From assembly GCF_006152115.1 (NCBI RefSeq), contig NZ_VDFU01000005.1, positions 124,001-188,000 of the forward strand: a stretch of DNA of 64,000 nucleotides, in the 5' to 3' direction. The stretch is from Rubellimicrobium rubrum (lineage in GTDB: Bacteria > Pseudomonadota > Alphaproteobacteria > Rhodobacterales > Rhodobacteraceae). Both the position numbers and the translations under genes were made by a program. Numbering within the stretch: the first letter of the stretch is position 1; the number at the start of each line of letters is the position of its first letter. Shown here in pieces: positions 1 through 7,894 of this stretch. The notes under the pieces are model-generated. The model searched no databases. It was not told the DNA's origin and was given only the letters and a program-made list of their open reading frames with translations.

Positions 1-115
1 CGGGCTCTCCATACATCGCGATGGCGTGCTTGGGCTCGGCCCAAGCTGCCGTGCCCAGCAGCATGCAAAACGTTACGGCTCCCCGTCCCAGATGGGTGAC
101 GAAGTTGGACTTCAT
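1..115 (-). CDS. Solute-binding protein of a peptide-type ABC transporter (N-terminal fragment)
   Basis: Only the first 38 codons are in the window; the gene continues past base 1. The start codon is the ATG at 115, preceded by an AGGGAGAG-like ribosome binding site about 9 bases upstream. The visible protein has a signal peptide: basic start (MKSN), hydrophobic core, and an Ala-Trp-Ala cleavage site near residue 28. The mature start (AEPKHAIAMYGEP) resembles family 5 oligopeptide-binding proteins, whose mature N-termini often read ALYGxPALP. This is inference from a very short piece; it would act in the periplasm and hand peptides to an inner-membrane permease. Confidence 0.5.
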   Translation of the reverse strand, partial: MKSNFVTHLGRGAVTFCMLLGTAAWAEPKHAIAMYGEP

Positions 116-216
116 GACGACTGCTCTCCCTGGTGCCTCGATGGAGCGTTTGGCGACGTTACGCGTGCAGCCATGCGAAATCAAACTTTTGGCTAGCGGA
201 GCAACTGCAAAACGCC

Positions 217-222
217 TATAAA
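217..222 (+). promoter_or_regulatory. Possible -10 box of a small RNA
   Basis: TATAAA lies 6 bases before a potential transcript (about 228-304) that ends in a strong terminator. No good -35 box is seen at 16-18 bases (the hexamers there are of the TAGCGG type), so the promoter is weak or uses another sigma factor. Confidence 0.3.
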
Positions 223-227
223 GAGGT

Positions 228-304
228 CACTGCTCGATAGGTTTCTTGCCTGTATGAAACCTGCCTCAACAACTCAGCGCCCGCCAACTGGCGGGCGTTT
301 TTTT
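228..304 (+). ncRNA. Candidate trans-acting small RNA
   Basis: Between the divergent solute-binding protein gene (start at 115) and bdhA (start at 625) there is a compact unit without a reading frame. It has a TATAAA box, a perfect 7-bp hairpin (239-245 with 256-262, 10-base loop), a 15-base unpaired linker and a GC-rich intrinsic terminator (278-297) followed by seven T. This order is typical of Hfq-dependent small RNAs. No protein gene on this strand ends here, so the terminator needs another reason to exist. It does not match an RNA family I recognise. Confidence 0.45.
278..304 (+). terminator. Strong rho-independent terminator
   Basis: An 8-bp perfect stem CGCCCGCC/GGCGGGCG (278-285 and 290-297) with an AACT loop is followed by seven T (298-304). 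The T run marks termination of plus-strand transcription, presumably of the small RNA candidate. Confidence 0.8.
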
Positions 305-624
305 GTTCAGTTGGCGACAGCGAAGCCTGAGTTGATGTGATTCCTTAAGATTCCAAGGTATCCAGAGGCAGTCAGGGCTGCAGAAGGTGCCCGAATTCTG
401 GATACGGTCAGCTTCGAATCACAGATTCTTGAGTTCCGACTCGCTTTGGGTCGCCCGGTTTGTCCACAACGCCAACATCTTGGGGTAGGGGGCTCAGGCA
501 TCGTGTAAGGCGGCGCTGCGGCCAAAAGCCGCCGACAACTTGCCGTTCAGTCGGCAAAACCGTGCCCATTGTTCCTGCGGCCTGAACGTCTATTGTGCCG
601 CAGCGCAGTAGAGGACGCATATCC
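305..624. other. Intergenic stretch without recognisable gene
   Basis: About 320 bases between the terminator and bdhA. Short open frames exist on both strands, but none has a ribosome binding site, a family resemblance or convincing codon use. It presumably carries the bdhA promoter, which I could not place. A small GCGGC/GCCGC hairpin lies at 518-532. Confidence 0.4.
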
Positions 625-1410
625 ATGGCTCTTGCTCGTCCCCTGTCCGGTCGAACGGCGGTCGTGACCGGCTCCACGTCTGGCATCGGCTTGGGGATCG
701 CCCGGGAGTTGGCAGCCGCTGGCGCGAACGTGGTCCTGAACTCCTTTACGGATGATCGAGCGGATCACGACCTAGCCAGGCAGCTCGGGCATGAGTTCGA
801 GGTTGAGGTTAGATACGTTCAGGCTGACATGTCCAAGGCCGTGGACTGTCGGGCGCTGGTGGACTCAAGTGGTACCTGCGACATCCTCGTGAACAATGCT
901 GGCATCCAGCACGTCGCGCCGATCGAGGAGTTTCCGCCAGCAAAGTGGGACCTCGTCCTCGCCATCAATCTGTCTTCGGCGTTTCATACGACCGCGGCGG
1001 CCCTGCCAGGCATGCGCGCGCGCGGTTGGGGTCGCATCGTGAACGTGGCATCCGCCCATGGCCTCACGGCCTCGCCGTACAAATCCGCTTACGTCGCCGC
1101 CAAGCATGGTCTTGTCGGTTTGACCAAGACCACAGCCCTCGAGGTGGCCGGACAGGGGATCACCGCAAACGCCATTTGTCCGGGCTATGTGCTTACGCCC
1201 TTGGTCGAGGCCCAGATCCCCGACCAGATGAAGGCGCACGACATGGACCGGGAGACTGTCATCCGGGAGGTGATGCTGGCCCGTCAGCCGTCCGGGCAGT
1301 TCGCCACTGTCGAGCAGATCGGTGGCACAGCGGCCTTCCTGTGCAGCGACGCGGCTGCCCAGATCACCGGGACCACCATCAGCGTCGATGGGGGCTGGAC
1401 AGCCCTTTAA
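625..1410 (+). CDS. bdhA: 3-hydroxybutyrate dehydrogenase (SDR family)
   Basis: NAD-dependent interconversion of (R)-3-hydroxybutyrate and acetoacetate in the cytoplasm, part of polyhydroxybutyrate and ketone-body use. The 261-residue protein is a classical short-chain dehydrogenase: nucleotide-binding TGSTSGIG at 15-22, NNAG at 90-93, and a catalytic triad of Ser143, Tyr156 and Lys160 (YxxxK). The C-terminal region, with the PLVEAQI and GGTAAFLCSD stretches, is typical of BdhA rather than other SDRs. ATG 625 is preferred over the upstream GTG 595 because GAGGA (611-615) sits about 9 bases before it. No polyhydroxybutyrate genes lie nearby, so the pathway link comes from the family. Confidence 0.88.
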   Translation: MALARPLSGRTAVVTGSTSGIGLGIARELAAAGANVVLNSFTDDRADHDLARQLGHEFEVEVRYVQADMSKAVDCRALVDSSGTCDILVNNAGIQHVAPIEEFPPAKWDLVLAINLSSAFHTTAAALPGMRARGWGRIVNVASAHGLTASPYKSAYVAAKHGLVGLTKTTALEVAGQGITANAICPGYVLTPLVEAQIPDQMKAHDMDRETVIREVMLARQPSGQFATVEQIGGTAAFLCSDAAAQITGTTISVDGGWTAL

Positions 1411-1576
1411 CGCTCGCAGGGCTCGGTTGCAGAAGCAGGGGTCAGCAGGGAGGTTGCGGGACGAAACTCGAACCTGCGCGCACTCCGGACTGGCCAGGCT
1501 CTGCGCGGACGCGCCTCTACCATTCCAGGGTATTCTCCCCCGGGAGATGGACGACAGAACTGACTGCCGACTGGAA

Positions 1577-2344
1577 TCAGGCCGGTGGTGGGACAACTCC
1601 TGAGGAAAGCGCCCCGTTGGAAACGGGTGCCTCACCCGGGTAGACGAGGCCCGCCGAGATGACGAGCTTGGCCGCATCCTCAAGCGACATGTCGAGTTCG
1701 ATGATCTCGGACCGGGGCACGAACAGTAGGTAGCCCGTCGTCGCATTGGGCGTGATCGGGCGGAACAGCCCAACCATCTCGTCCCCGTCGAGGGACAGCC
1801 GTTGCCGAATCTCGCCGCGGAGGGGGGCTGACACGAAGGCCAGCGACCACATGCCCTTGCGTGGGAACTCCACTAGGCAGACCTTCTCGAACCGGGCGTC
1901 GGACTGTGTAAAGACTGTCTCGGAGATCTGCTTCACGGCGTTGTAGATCGAACGAATGACAGGGACCCGGCCGACCAGGTCCTCTCCGGTCCGAAGGAGC
2001 GAACGGCCGACCAGTCCTTTCGCGATCCAGCCAAGCAGGATCGTGAAAAACAGGAAAAAGACCACGCCCACGCCGCGGATGTTGACTTCGATCCACTCCG
2101 GGTCGCCGCGAGGGTGGCCGACCCAGCGGTTCACGATGGCTTCGGGATGCCAGTAGCCGGGGACGAATGGCATGACGACGCCATCGACCCACCCGGCAAA
2201 GGTCCAGATCAGCCAGATCGTAAGGCCAATAGGCGCGATCACCACCACGCCGGCAAAGAAGTTGTTTCGGAGCGCGCCCAGAATACGCGTCACCAGCCAA
2301 TGCTGCTGGCGTGGCAGACGTTTCTGCGGCTTGGGCGGAAGCAT
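1577..2344 (-). CDS. DUF502 family inner-membrane protein
   Basis: A 255-residue protein of the DUF502 family. Two hydrophobic segments are visible, near residues 28-50 (VVVIAPIGLTIWLIW) and 90-112 (VVFFLFFTILLGW). They are followed by a soluble domain containing the conserved RVPVIRSIYNAVKQ stretch. Function is unknown in bacteria; the domain resembles the plant COV1-type membrane proteins. It lies about 90 bases downstream of psuG on the same strand and may be co-transcribed, but nothing links it to pseudouridine. It converges with bdhA. Confidence 0.8.
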   Translation of the reverse strand: MLPPKPQKRLPRQQHWLVTRILGALRNNFFAGVVVIAPIGLTIWLIWTFAGWVDGVVMPFVPGYWHPEAIVNRWVGHPRGDPEWIEVNIRGVGVVFFLFFTILLGWIAKGLVGRSLLRTGEDLVGRVPVIRSIYNAVKQISETVFTQSDARFEKVCLVEFPRKGMWSLAFVSAPLRGEIRQRLSLDGDEMVGLFRPITPNATTGYLLFVPRSEIIELDMSLEDAAKLVISAGLVYPGEAPVSNGALSSGVVPPPA

Positions 2345-2437
2345 GGACCTGACCTTTGATCGTTTTCTCGAAGGTTCTAGGACAGGGCCGCGCCATGCTG
2401 CAACCAGCCGTGCCGCCCAAGCGCCGAACGACCGTGA

Positions 2438-3352
2438 TCAGCCCTGAGCGCTGCGCATTTCGGCTGCGATTCTCGCTGCTAGACGCGCGTTGTTCAGGAC
2501 CAGGGCGATGTTCGTCTCCAGGCTGCGGCCACCGGTCAGGTCGTAGATCCGGGCCAGCAAGAACGGCGTGACGGCCTTGGCTGCGATGCCCTGGTTCCCT
2601 GCCTCGAGCAGCGCCTGGGCGATCAACGGCGCCAACTCCTCCGCGGGGATCTCGTGCTCGGCGGGAACCGGATTGGCGACGAGTTGCCCACCTGGTAGCC
2701 CGATTGCCGCGCGCATCCGATGCGCCGCCGCAATCGTGGCCGGATCATCCATGCGCAGCGGGGCCCGCAGGCCAGAGCGGCGCGACCAGAACGCCGGCAA
2801 CTCGTCCTGTCCGACCGCGATGACCGGTACGCCCAGGGTCTCCAACACCTCGAAGGTCTTTGGCAGATCGAGAATGGCCTTTGCCCCTGCGGCCACCACG
2901 GTCACCGCCGTCTGCGCGAGTTCATGCAGGTCCGCCGAGATGTCTAAGCTGGACTCGGCGCCGCGATGCACGCCGCCGATTCCACCGGTTGCAAAGACGT
3001 CGATCCCCGCAAGCTTGGCCAAGATCATCGTTGCGGCAACGGTCGTCGCACCCGTCCCGCCCTGGGCCAGGCAAGCCGCCAGATCGGCTCTTGAGAGCTT
3101 GGCGACGTCCTTGGCCTGAGCCAACTGCTCAAGTTGATCCCTGGACAGGCCGACATGCACCTGTCCCGCCATGACGGCGATGGTGGCCGGGACGGCACCG
3201 TGGGCGCGGACCTCCTCCTCGACCAGGCGAGCGGTCTCTACGTTGCGCGGCCATGGCATGCCATGGGTGATGATCGTGGATTCGAGCGCCACGATCGGAC
3301 GTCCCAGACTGCGAGCGTCGCTCACCTCGGGGGAAAAATGCATGGGGATCAT
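2438..3352 (-). CDS. psuG: Pseudouridine-5'-phosphate glycosidase
   Basis: Splits the C-C glycosidic bond of pseudouridine 5'-phosphate into uracil and ribose 5-phosphate. The 304-residue length fits the family (about 310). Visible signatures are VALEST with the likely catalytic Glu24, GGTGATTVAATM, GGIGGVHRGAE, and AGAKAILDLPKT, whose Lys corresponds to the active-site lysine of E. coli PsuG (K166). The start at 3352 overlaps the psuK stop by four bases (ATGA), implying translational coupling with the kinase that makes its substrate. An in-frame ATG at 3343 is an alternative start. Confidence 0.93.
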   Translation of the reverse strand: MIPMHFSPEVSDARSLGRPIVALESTIITHGMPWPRNVETARLVEEEVRAHGAVPATIAVMAGQVHVGLSRDQLEQLAQAKDVAKLSRADLAACLAQGGTGATTVAATMILAKLAGIDVFATGGIGGVHRGAESSLDISADLHELAQTAVTVVAAGAKAILDLPKTFEVLETLGVPVIAVGQDELPAFWSRRSGLRAPLRMDDPATIAAAHRMRAAIGLPGGQLVANPVPAEHEIPAEELAPLIAQALLEAGNQGIAAKAVTPFLLARIYDLTGGRSLETNIALVLNNARLAARIAAEMRSAQG

Positions 3353-4242
3353 GTTGGCGCTTCTCCTGAGACGTAAAGTGCGGCGGCCCGCAGCGCCCGG
3401 GCGAGCGCGCCCTCCCGGTCTGCGCCGTCCCGCTCGGCCACGATGTGCGCGGCCATGAATGTGTCGCCCGCGCCCGTCACCCGGGTCACCAGCACATCGG
3501 GAGGAACCTGCGTGGTCACCCCGGAACCATCTCCATGGGACGCCGACCTGCCACCGTCCGTGACCAGCACCCGCCGAGCACCCCGATCTATCAGCCCCTT
3601 CGCTGCGTCTGCCGAGTTCGCGAACTCTCGGTGGCAGAGCAGGCCAGCCTCCTCCAGGTTCACGTACAGTGTCGTGCCGGCGTGATCGATCAGCGGCAGA
3701 AGGCGCTCGGCCTTGCCCGGACTGGCAGGGGCGACCCGAAGGTCGGACTTTCGGAACAATGGGGACGCCGAGATCCGGGCGAGAAGATCGGCGGTCAGAT
3801 TGCCGTCCAGTGCCACCGGTCCGTCCCAGGGTCGCTGCGCCGTACCAAGCCTTCCATCCTCCAGCGGCCGCAAGATCTTATCGCCCGCAGCTTCCAGGGA
3901 ATGGGCATCGGCGATGGCAGCAATCAGCCCGTTCCCGCCTTCGATGGCCATGTAACGATCGGTCGGCAAGTCCTCCGATCTGTAGAGGTAATCGATCACG
4001 AGACCCATGTTCGCAGCTTCGGCCGTCAGTGCCTCTCCTGGGGCGTCACGACCGACGGCGCTCAGCAGCGCGGGCCGGAGCCCGAAGCGGCGCAGGGTGA
4101 CAGCGATGTTCATGGCAACGCCACCAGTCACCTGTGTGATGCGTCCCGGCAGGTCTGCGCCTAGCCTCATGTGGGACGGAGTCCGACCGATGATGTCCCA
4201 AAGGACCGAACCGATGCACAGGATGTCAGGGGCAGGGGTCAT
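3349..4242 (-). CDS. psuK: PfkB-family pseudouridine kinase
   Basis: A ribokinase-like sugar kinase of 297 residues. The N-terminal GSVLWDIIGR and GGVAMNIAVTLRRFG stretches match PfkB signature 1. The C-terminal VTGAGDTF has the catalytic base Asp260. Alone this would be only 'PfkB kinase'; the four-base overlap with psuG makes pseudouridine kinase the likely role, phosphorylating pseudouridine salvaged from RNA turnover. It diverges from rpsB. An ancestral sugar specificity cannot be excluded from sequence. Confidence 0.85.
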   Translation of the reverse strand: MTPAPDILCIGSVLWDIIGRTPSHMRLGADLPGRITQVTGGVAMNIAVTLRRFGLRPALLSAVGRDAPGEALTAEAANMGLVIDYLYRSEDLPTDRYMAIEGGNGLIAAIADAHSLEAAGDKILRPLEDGRLGTAQRPWDGPVALDGNLTADLLARISASPLFRKSDLRVAPASPGKAERLLPLIDHAGTTLYVNLEEAGLLCHREFANSADAAKGLIDRGARRVLVTDGGRSASHGDGSGVTTQVPPDVLVTRVTGAGDTFMAAHIVAERDGADREGALARALRAAALYVSGEAPT

Positions 4243-4303
4243 GAACGTGCAGTTGCCCGCAAGCCCAGGGCAGCGTCAACCCGAACCGCTTACTGCGTGC
4301 CTC

Positions 4304-4332
4304 TTGCACCTTCGGGTGTTTATCGCTAGGTC
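4304..4332 (+). promoter_or_regulatory. Possible rpsB promoter
   Basis: TTGCAC (4304-4309) is followed after 16 bases by CTAGGT (4326-4331), about 110 bases before the rpsB start. The same pairing (TTGCAC, 17 bases, CTAGGG) occurs before ispDF. A C7 run (4332-4338) and a G6 run (4363-4368) could pair in the leader or control DNA melting. Confidence 0.35.
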
Positions 4333-4445
4333 CCCCCCACTTCGCAGGCGGAGGCGGGCCCCGGGGGGAGAAATCCCTCGATGGTCCACCGGTTGGGGGC
4401 AACCCTGATACCTTCGCCGAGGCCAAACCGGAAAAGGACAACGAC

Positions 4446-5210
4446 ATGGCTCTCCCCGAGTTTTCCATGCGCCAGCTGCTTGAGGCAGGCGTACACTTCG
4501 GACACCAGACCGCCCGCTGGAACCCCCGCATGGGGCCGTACATCTACGGCTCGCGGAATGGCATCCACATTCTGGACCTGACCCAGACCGTACCGCTGCT
4601 GGACGAAGCGCTGCGCGTGGTACGCGACACCGTGGCCCGTGGCGGCCGCATCCTGTTCGTGGGCACCAAGCGCCAGGCGCAGAAGTCGATCGCGGACGCG
4701 GCCGAACGGTCCGCGCAGTTCTACATGAACCACCGCTGGTTGGGTGGCACCCTGACCAACTGGCAAACGGTCTCGCAGTCGATCAACCGGCTGAAGGCGA
4801 TTGACGAAGCGGCCGATCGCGGGTTCGAAGGGCTGACCAAGAAAGAGCGTCTTGGCATGGAGCGTGAGCAGGCCAAGCTGCAGGCTTCGCTCGGTGGCAT
4901 CCGTGAAATGGGCGGCGTGCCCGACCTCCTGTTCGTCATCGACGTCAACAAGGAAGATCTGGCCATCCAGGAAGCCCAGAAGCTTGGTATCCCGGTCGTG
5001 GCCGTGGTCGACACGAACTGCTCGCCCAAGGGCGTCGACTATGTGATCCCCGGCAACGACGACGCCGCGCGGGCGATTCAGCTGTACTGCGACCTCGTGG
5101 CCCGTGCCGCTCTTGAAGGCATGAGCGCCCAACTGGGCGCGGCGGGCGTCGATATCGGCGCCATGGAGCAACTCTCGGAAGAGACGCTCGAGGACGCCGC
5201 GACCGCCTGA
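4446..5210 (+). CDS. rpsB: 30S ribosomal protein S2
   Basis: Structural protein of the small ribosomal subunit, needed for S1 binding. The 254-residue sequence opens with the hallmark [17 protein letters not shown] and contains [23 protein letters not shown] and PDLLFVIDV. An AAGGAC site lies about 6 bases before ATG 4446. It is followed by tsf, the nearly universal rpsB-tsf order, with a GC-rich stem-loop between them. In E. coli S2 represses its own operon through the leader RNA; whether that holds here is not shown. Confidence 0.98.
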   Translation: MALPEFSMRQLLEAGVHFGHQTARWNPRMGPYIYGSRNGIHILDLTQTVPLLDEALRVVRDTVARGGRILFVGTKRQAQKSIADAAERSAQFYMNHRWLGGTLTNWQTVSQSINRLKAIDEAADRGFEGLTKKERLGMEREQAKLQASLGGIREMGGVPDLLFVIDVNKEDLAIQEAQKLGIPVVAVVDTNCSPKGVDYVIPGNDDAARAIQLYCDLVARAALEGMSAQLGAAGVDIGAMEQLSEETLEDAATA

Positions 5211-5236
5211 TCAGGGTTTGTGTCGCAAAACTGATA

Positions 5237-5262
5237 CCGGGCGGGTGCGACACCCCGCCCGG
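5237..5262 (+). promoter_or_regulatory. Intercistronic stem-loop between rpsB and tsf
   Basis: CCGGGCGGGTG (5237-5247) pairs with CACCCCGCCCGG (5251-5262) around a 3-base loop, with one bulged G. The following ATTTCC is not a true T run, so this is more likely a partial terminator or an RNA-processing and stability element between the two genes than a full stop. It lies just upstream of the tsf ribosome binding site. Confidence 0.6.
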
Positions 5263-5285
5263 ATTTCCATTCAAGGAGGCATGAG

Positions 5286-6164
5286 ATGGCGATCACCGCG
5301 AGCATGGTGAAAGAGCTGCGTGAAAGCACCGGCGCAGGCATGATGGATGCCAAGAAGGCCCTGACTGAGACGGACGGCGACATGGAAGCGGCCGTTGACT
5401 GGCTGCGGACCAAAGGTCTTGCCAAGGCTGCCAAGAAATCTGGCCGCACTGCCGCCGAAGGCCTCGTCGGCGTGGCCGTATCGGGCGGCAAAGGCGTCGT
5501 GGTCGAGGTCAACTCCGAGACCGATTTCGTCGCCAAGAACGCCGAGTTCCAGGCTCTTGTCCGTAATGTGGCTCAGGCCGCGCTCGGCGCTGATGACATC
5601 GAGTCCCTCAAGCAGGCCGATCTGAACGGCCAGCCGGCCGAGACTGCCGTCATGGACGCCATTGCCAAGATCGGTGAGAACATGACGCTGCGCCGCATGT
5701 CCACGCTGAGCGGTGAGACCGTCGTCTCATACGTGCACAATGCCGCGGGTGAGGGACTTGGCAAGATCGGCGTGCTCGTGGCGCTGTCCGGCACCGACAA
5801 CGGCATTGGGCGGCAGATCGCCATGCACGTTGCCGCGGCCAATCCGGCAGCCCTGGACGAGGCGGCGCTGGATCCCGCGCTGGTCGTCAAGGAGCGTCAG
5901 GTCCAGTTCGATATCGCCAAGGAGTCGGGCAAGCCCGACGCTGTGATCGAGAAGATGCTCGAAGGCCGGATGAAGAAGTTCATGGCCGAGTCGACCCTCA
6001 TGGGACAGGCCTTCGTCGTGAACCCTGACGTCACGGTTGCGCAGGCTGCCAAGGATGCAGGCGTCGCGGTCACGGGCTTTGTTCGTCTCGCCGTCGGCGA
6101 GGGCATCGAAAAGCAGACCGAGGACTTCGCAGCCGAGGTCGCCAAGATGAACGCGGGCGCCTGA
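5286..6164 (+). CDS. tsf: Translation elongation factor Ts
   Basis: Guanine-nucleotide exchange factor for EF-Tu. The 292-residue protein has the N-terminal UBA-like segment ([19 protein letters not shown]), the nucleotide-exchange motif ETDFVAKN near residues 78-85, and the C-terminal dimerisation repeats. AAGGAGG lies 7 bases before ATG 5286; an out-of-frame ATG at 5281 is not the start. Second gene of the rpsB-tsf pair. Confidence 0.98.
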   Translation: MAITASMVKELRESTGAGMMDAKKALTETDGDMEAAVDWLRTKGLAKAAKKSGRTAAEGLVGVAVSGGKGVVVEVNSETDFVAKNAEFQALVRNVAQAALGADDIESLKQADLNGQPAETAVMDAIAKIGENMTLRRMSTLSGETVVSYVHNAAGEGLGKIGVLVALSGTDNGIGRQIAMHVAAANPAALDEAALDPALVVKERQVQFDIAKESGKPDAVIEKMLEGRMKKFMAESTLMGQAFVVNPDVTVAQAAKDAGVAVTGFVRLAVGEGIEKQTEDFAAEVAKMNAGA

Positions 6165-6359
6165 CAGCGTTTGCGGAGGCCGCCGCCATGCTGTTTTAGC
6201 TGACGGCGGCACTGCCTCTGCCATGAGGTTGGCCACCTATGGGCCACCTCTTGGTTTTCTGCCTCGACCGAGGTTCTGCAGGTATAACGGCTGACGCGTT
6301 CCACGAGCCAGATCGGGCGCCGTGCTCTGTGTACGCTGGCCCCGGCGTTTGATGCGGCG
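6165..6359. other. Convergent intergenic region with stem-loop
   Basis: About 195 bases between the stops of tsf and the LuxR gene. GCCGCCG (6179-6185) can pair with CGGCGGC (6204-6210), 18-base loop. It has no T run but could stop or protect the tsf transcript. The octamer GGCCACCT occurs twice close together near 6230-6250. No gene is seen. Confidence 0.4.
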
Positions 6360-7115
6360 TCAGGTGTCCACTGTGAACATTTGGTTGTAGAACGCGGCCT
6401 TCAACACGGCCTGGGCCGTCGTCTCGACATCGAGCGCCTCACGCGCCAGACGAAGATGCTTTTCCACCGTTGCGGCCGTAAGGCCCATCAGCAGGGCAAT
6501 GTCCTGTGCCGTCTTTCCGTCACCGACCCACTGAAGCACCTCGCGTTGCCGAGGCGTGAGTTGGCGCGCGCCGCTGTAGGGCAGGGTGAGCAGCTTCAGG
6601 TGGAACACATTGTTCATCACCGTGATCGTCGGGCCGTGCTGCGCCCAGATTTCATCGACGCGATCCTGATCCAAGCCCGGGCGAGCGCAGAGGCCAATCC
6701 CGCCTTTGGCGCGCTGTGAGACAGAGCGGAAACTGATGGTGTAGCCGCAGGTGACCCCAAGCTTGCGGTTGAAGTCTAAGACCTTGAGTTCGGAGGGCGA
6801 GAAGCCACCTTCGGCCGCCGTCCTGGTGATCCAGGACCAGGAACATGCGCCGTCATTCTCAAGGGCCCAGCGGACCATAGGGCCATTGGCGTAGAGCCCG
6901 TCTTCGATGTAGGGGCGCATGTAAGCCGCAGGCAAATTGGTCAGAACCACCCAGTCCTGGGGGTCGCCCAGACTGCGACCGCTACGATATCGGGTGTACC
7001 CGTAGAGCAGTCGATCAAAGCCGAAAGAGGCCATTGCGTCCAGATGCAGCCGCCAAAGACCTTCGACCGAATTCGCGTTGTTCACGCGATCCAGATGGAT
7101 GACGAGATCATGCAT
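6360..7115 (-). CDS. LuxR-family regulator with autoinducer-binding-like domain
   Basis: About 251 residues if translation starts at the ATG at 7115; the open frame extends upstream, but those residues look non-coding and no ribosome binding site is clear. An N-terminal autoinducer-binding domain (about 10-165) is followed by a GerE-type helix-turn-helix (LTPRQREVLQWVGDGKTAQD to VEKHLRLAREAL). Compared with TraR from family knowledge, Trp57 is Tyr65, Tyr61 is kept as Tyr69, and Asp70 is Gly78 before the conserved Pro79. No luxI-like gene is in the window, so this looks like a LuxR solo. Ligand unknown. Confidence 0.8.
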   Translation of the reverse strand: MHDLVIHLDRVNNANSVEGLWRLHLDAMASFGFDRLLYGYTRYRSGRSLGDPQDWVVLTNLPAAYMRPYIEDGLYANGPMVRWALENDGACSWSWITRTAAEGGFSPSELKVLDFNRKLGVTCGYTISFRSVSQRAKGGIGLCARPGLDQDRVDEIWAQHGPTITVMNNVFHLKLLTLPYSGARQLTPRQREVLQWVGDGKTAQDIALLMGLTAATVEKHLRLAREALDVETTAQAVLKAAFYNQMFTVDT

Positions 7116-7894
7116 GGTCGTTGCATTAACACTCTTGTCGAACCCAGCGCACCAAGATTCTGGCCTTGTCGGGACTGGTATCTCTCCAGCGGCGTTCGAA
7201 TCGAGATGATGCCCCTGATGTTCCATCGCGCGAACCATGCCTCCACGAGTTCCTGCTGGCGGCATGGCTGACCAATCGTGGAAGCCTGCGGGCACGAGGG
7301 GGGACCAAAGTCACCAGTGATCAGAAAGAGGAGGGCAGGGACGAACTCTCGGGCCGCTTTGGGGCGAACGCAACACATGGCATTCCCTCCAGGGCGAAGT
7401 CTGGATTGAGTTCGTGTCGAAAGCCTGGATCATGTGCAGAGCCTCAGGACCTGCTTCAGCCTTTAAGACATCGTGACCGAGCTCGCCGAGAAATCGAGCT
7501 GCTCCGCCTCTGCTTCGCAGCTGCGGAATGACTAACGAAGATCACCTCAGGAGACTCGAACCTCCCAATATGATCAGGAACATCGTTTCGATGGCCTGCA
7601 TGAATCGAGTACCTCGCGCTGTCTCAGGCGTCGCGAGCCGACGATGCAGGGCCGACGTTATCGAACAGCGCGATCCGACAATCACTCTCCAAGGTGACAC
7701 CATGCGACGCCAAGCATCCGAGACGGAGCCAAACCCGTGAGAGAGCTGGCATTGTTCCGGCGCAGAACGTCCGCTGTAAAAGCCCTTGGATCTGGCTAAT
7801 CCAGATGGAACGTATTTGCTCGAATCCACCCTGACCATGAAAGTCGGGCCAGCAGCCGAATTACTTGACATAATATATGTTATGCGACTGCGAC
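7116..7894. other. Gene-poor stretch upstream of the insertion sequence
   Basis: About 780 bases without a credible gene: open frames are short, overlap on both strands, lack ribosome binding sites and resemble nothing I know. Base composition looks less GC-rich than the flanks, especially near the end. At the insertion-sequence edge there is an imperfect palindrome CATAATATATGTTATG (7869-7884) directly after TTGA, and a tandem TGCGAC TGCGAC (7883-7894). The stretch may be a decayed gene or an old integration scar. Confidence 0.4.

Noticed and set aside
1440-1560. tRNA-like bases on the minus strand (a GGTTCGAGT T-loop match with a GGTAGAGG D-arm-like stretch)
   Set aside because: The T-stem and acceptor arms do not pair and no anticodon arm can be drawn; chance match between two convergent genes.
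7535-7570. Another T-loop-like GGTTCGAGTCTCC on the minus strand
   Set aside because: The flanking stem has a mismatch and no cloverleaf can be completed.
7542-7871. A 109-codon open frame on the minus strand starting inside the palindrome next to the insertion sequence
   Set aside because: No ribosome binding site, no family resemblance and irregular composition; it was kept as part of the gene-poor stretch only.
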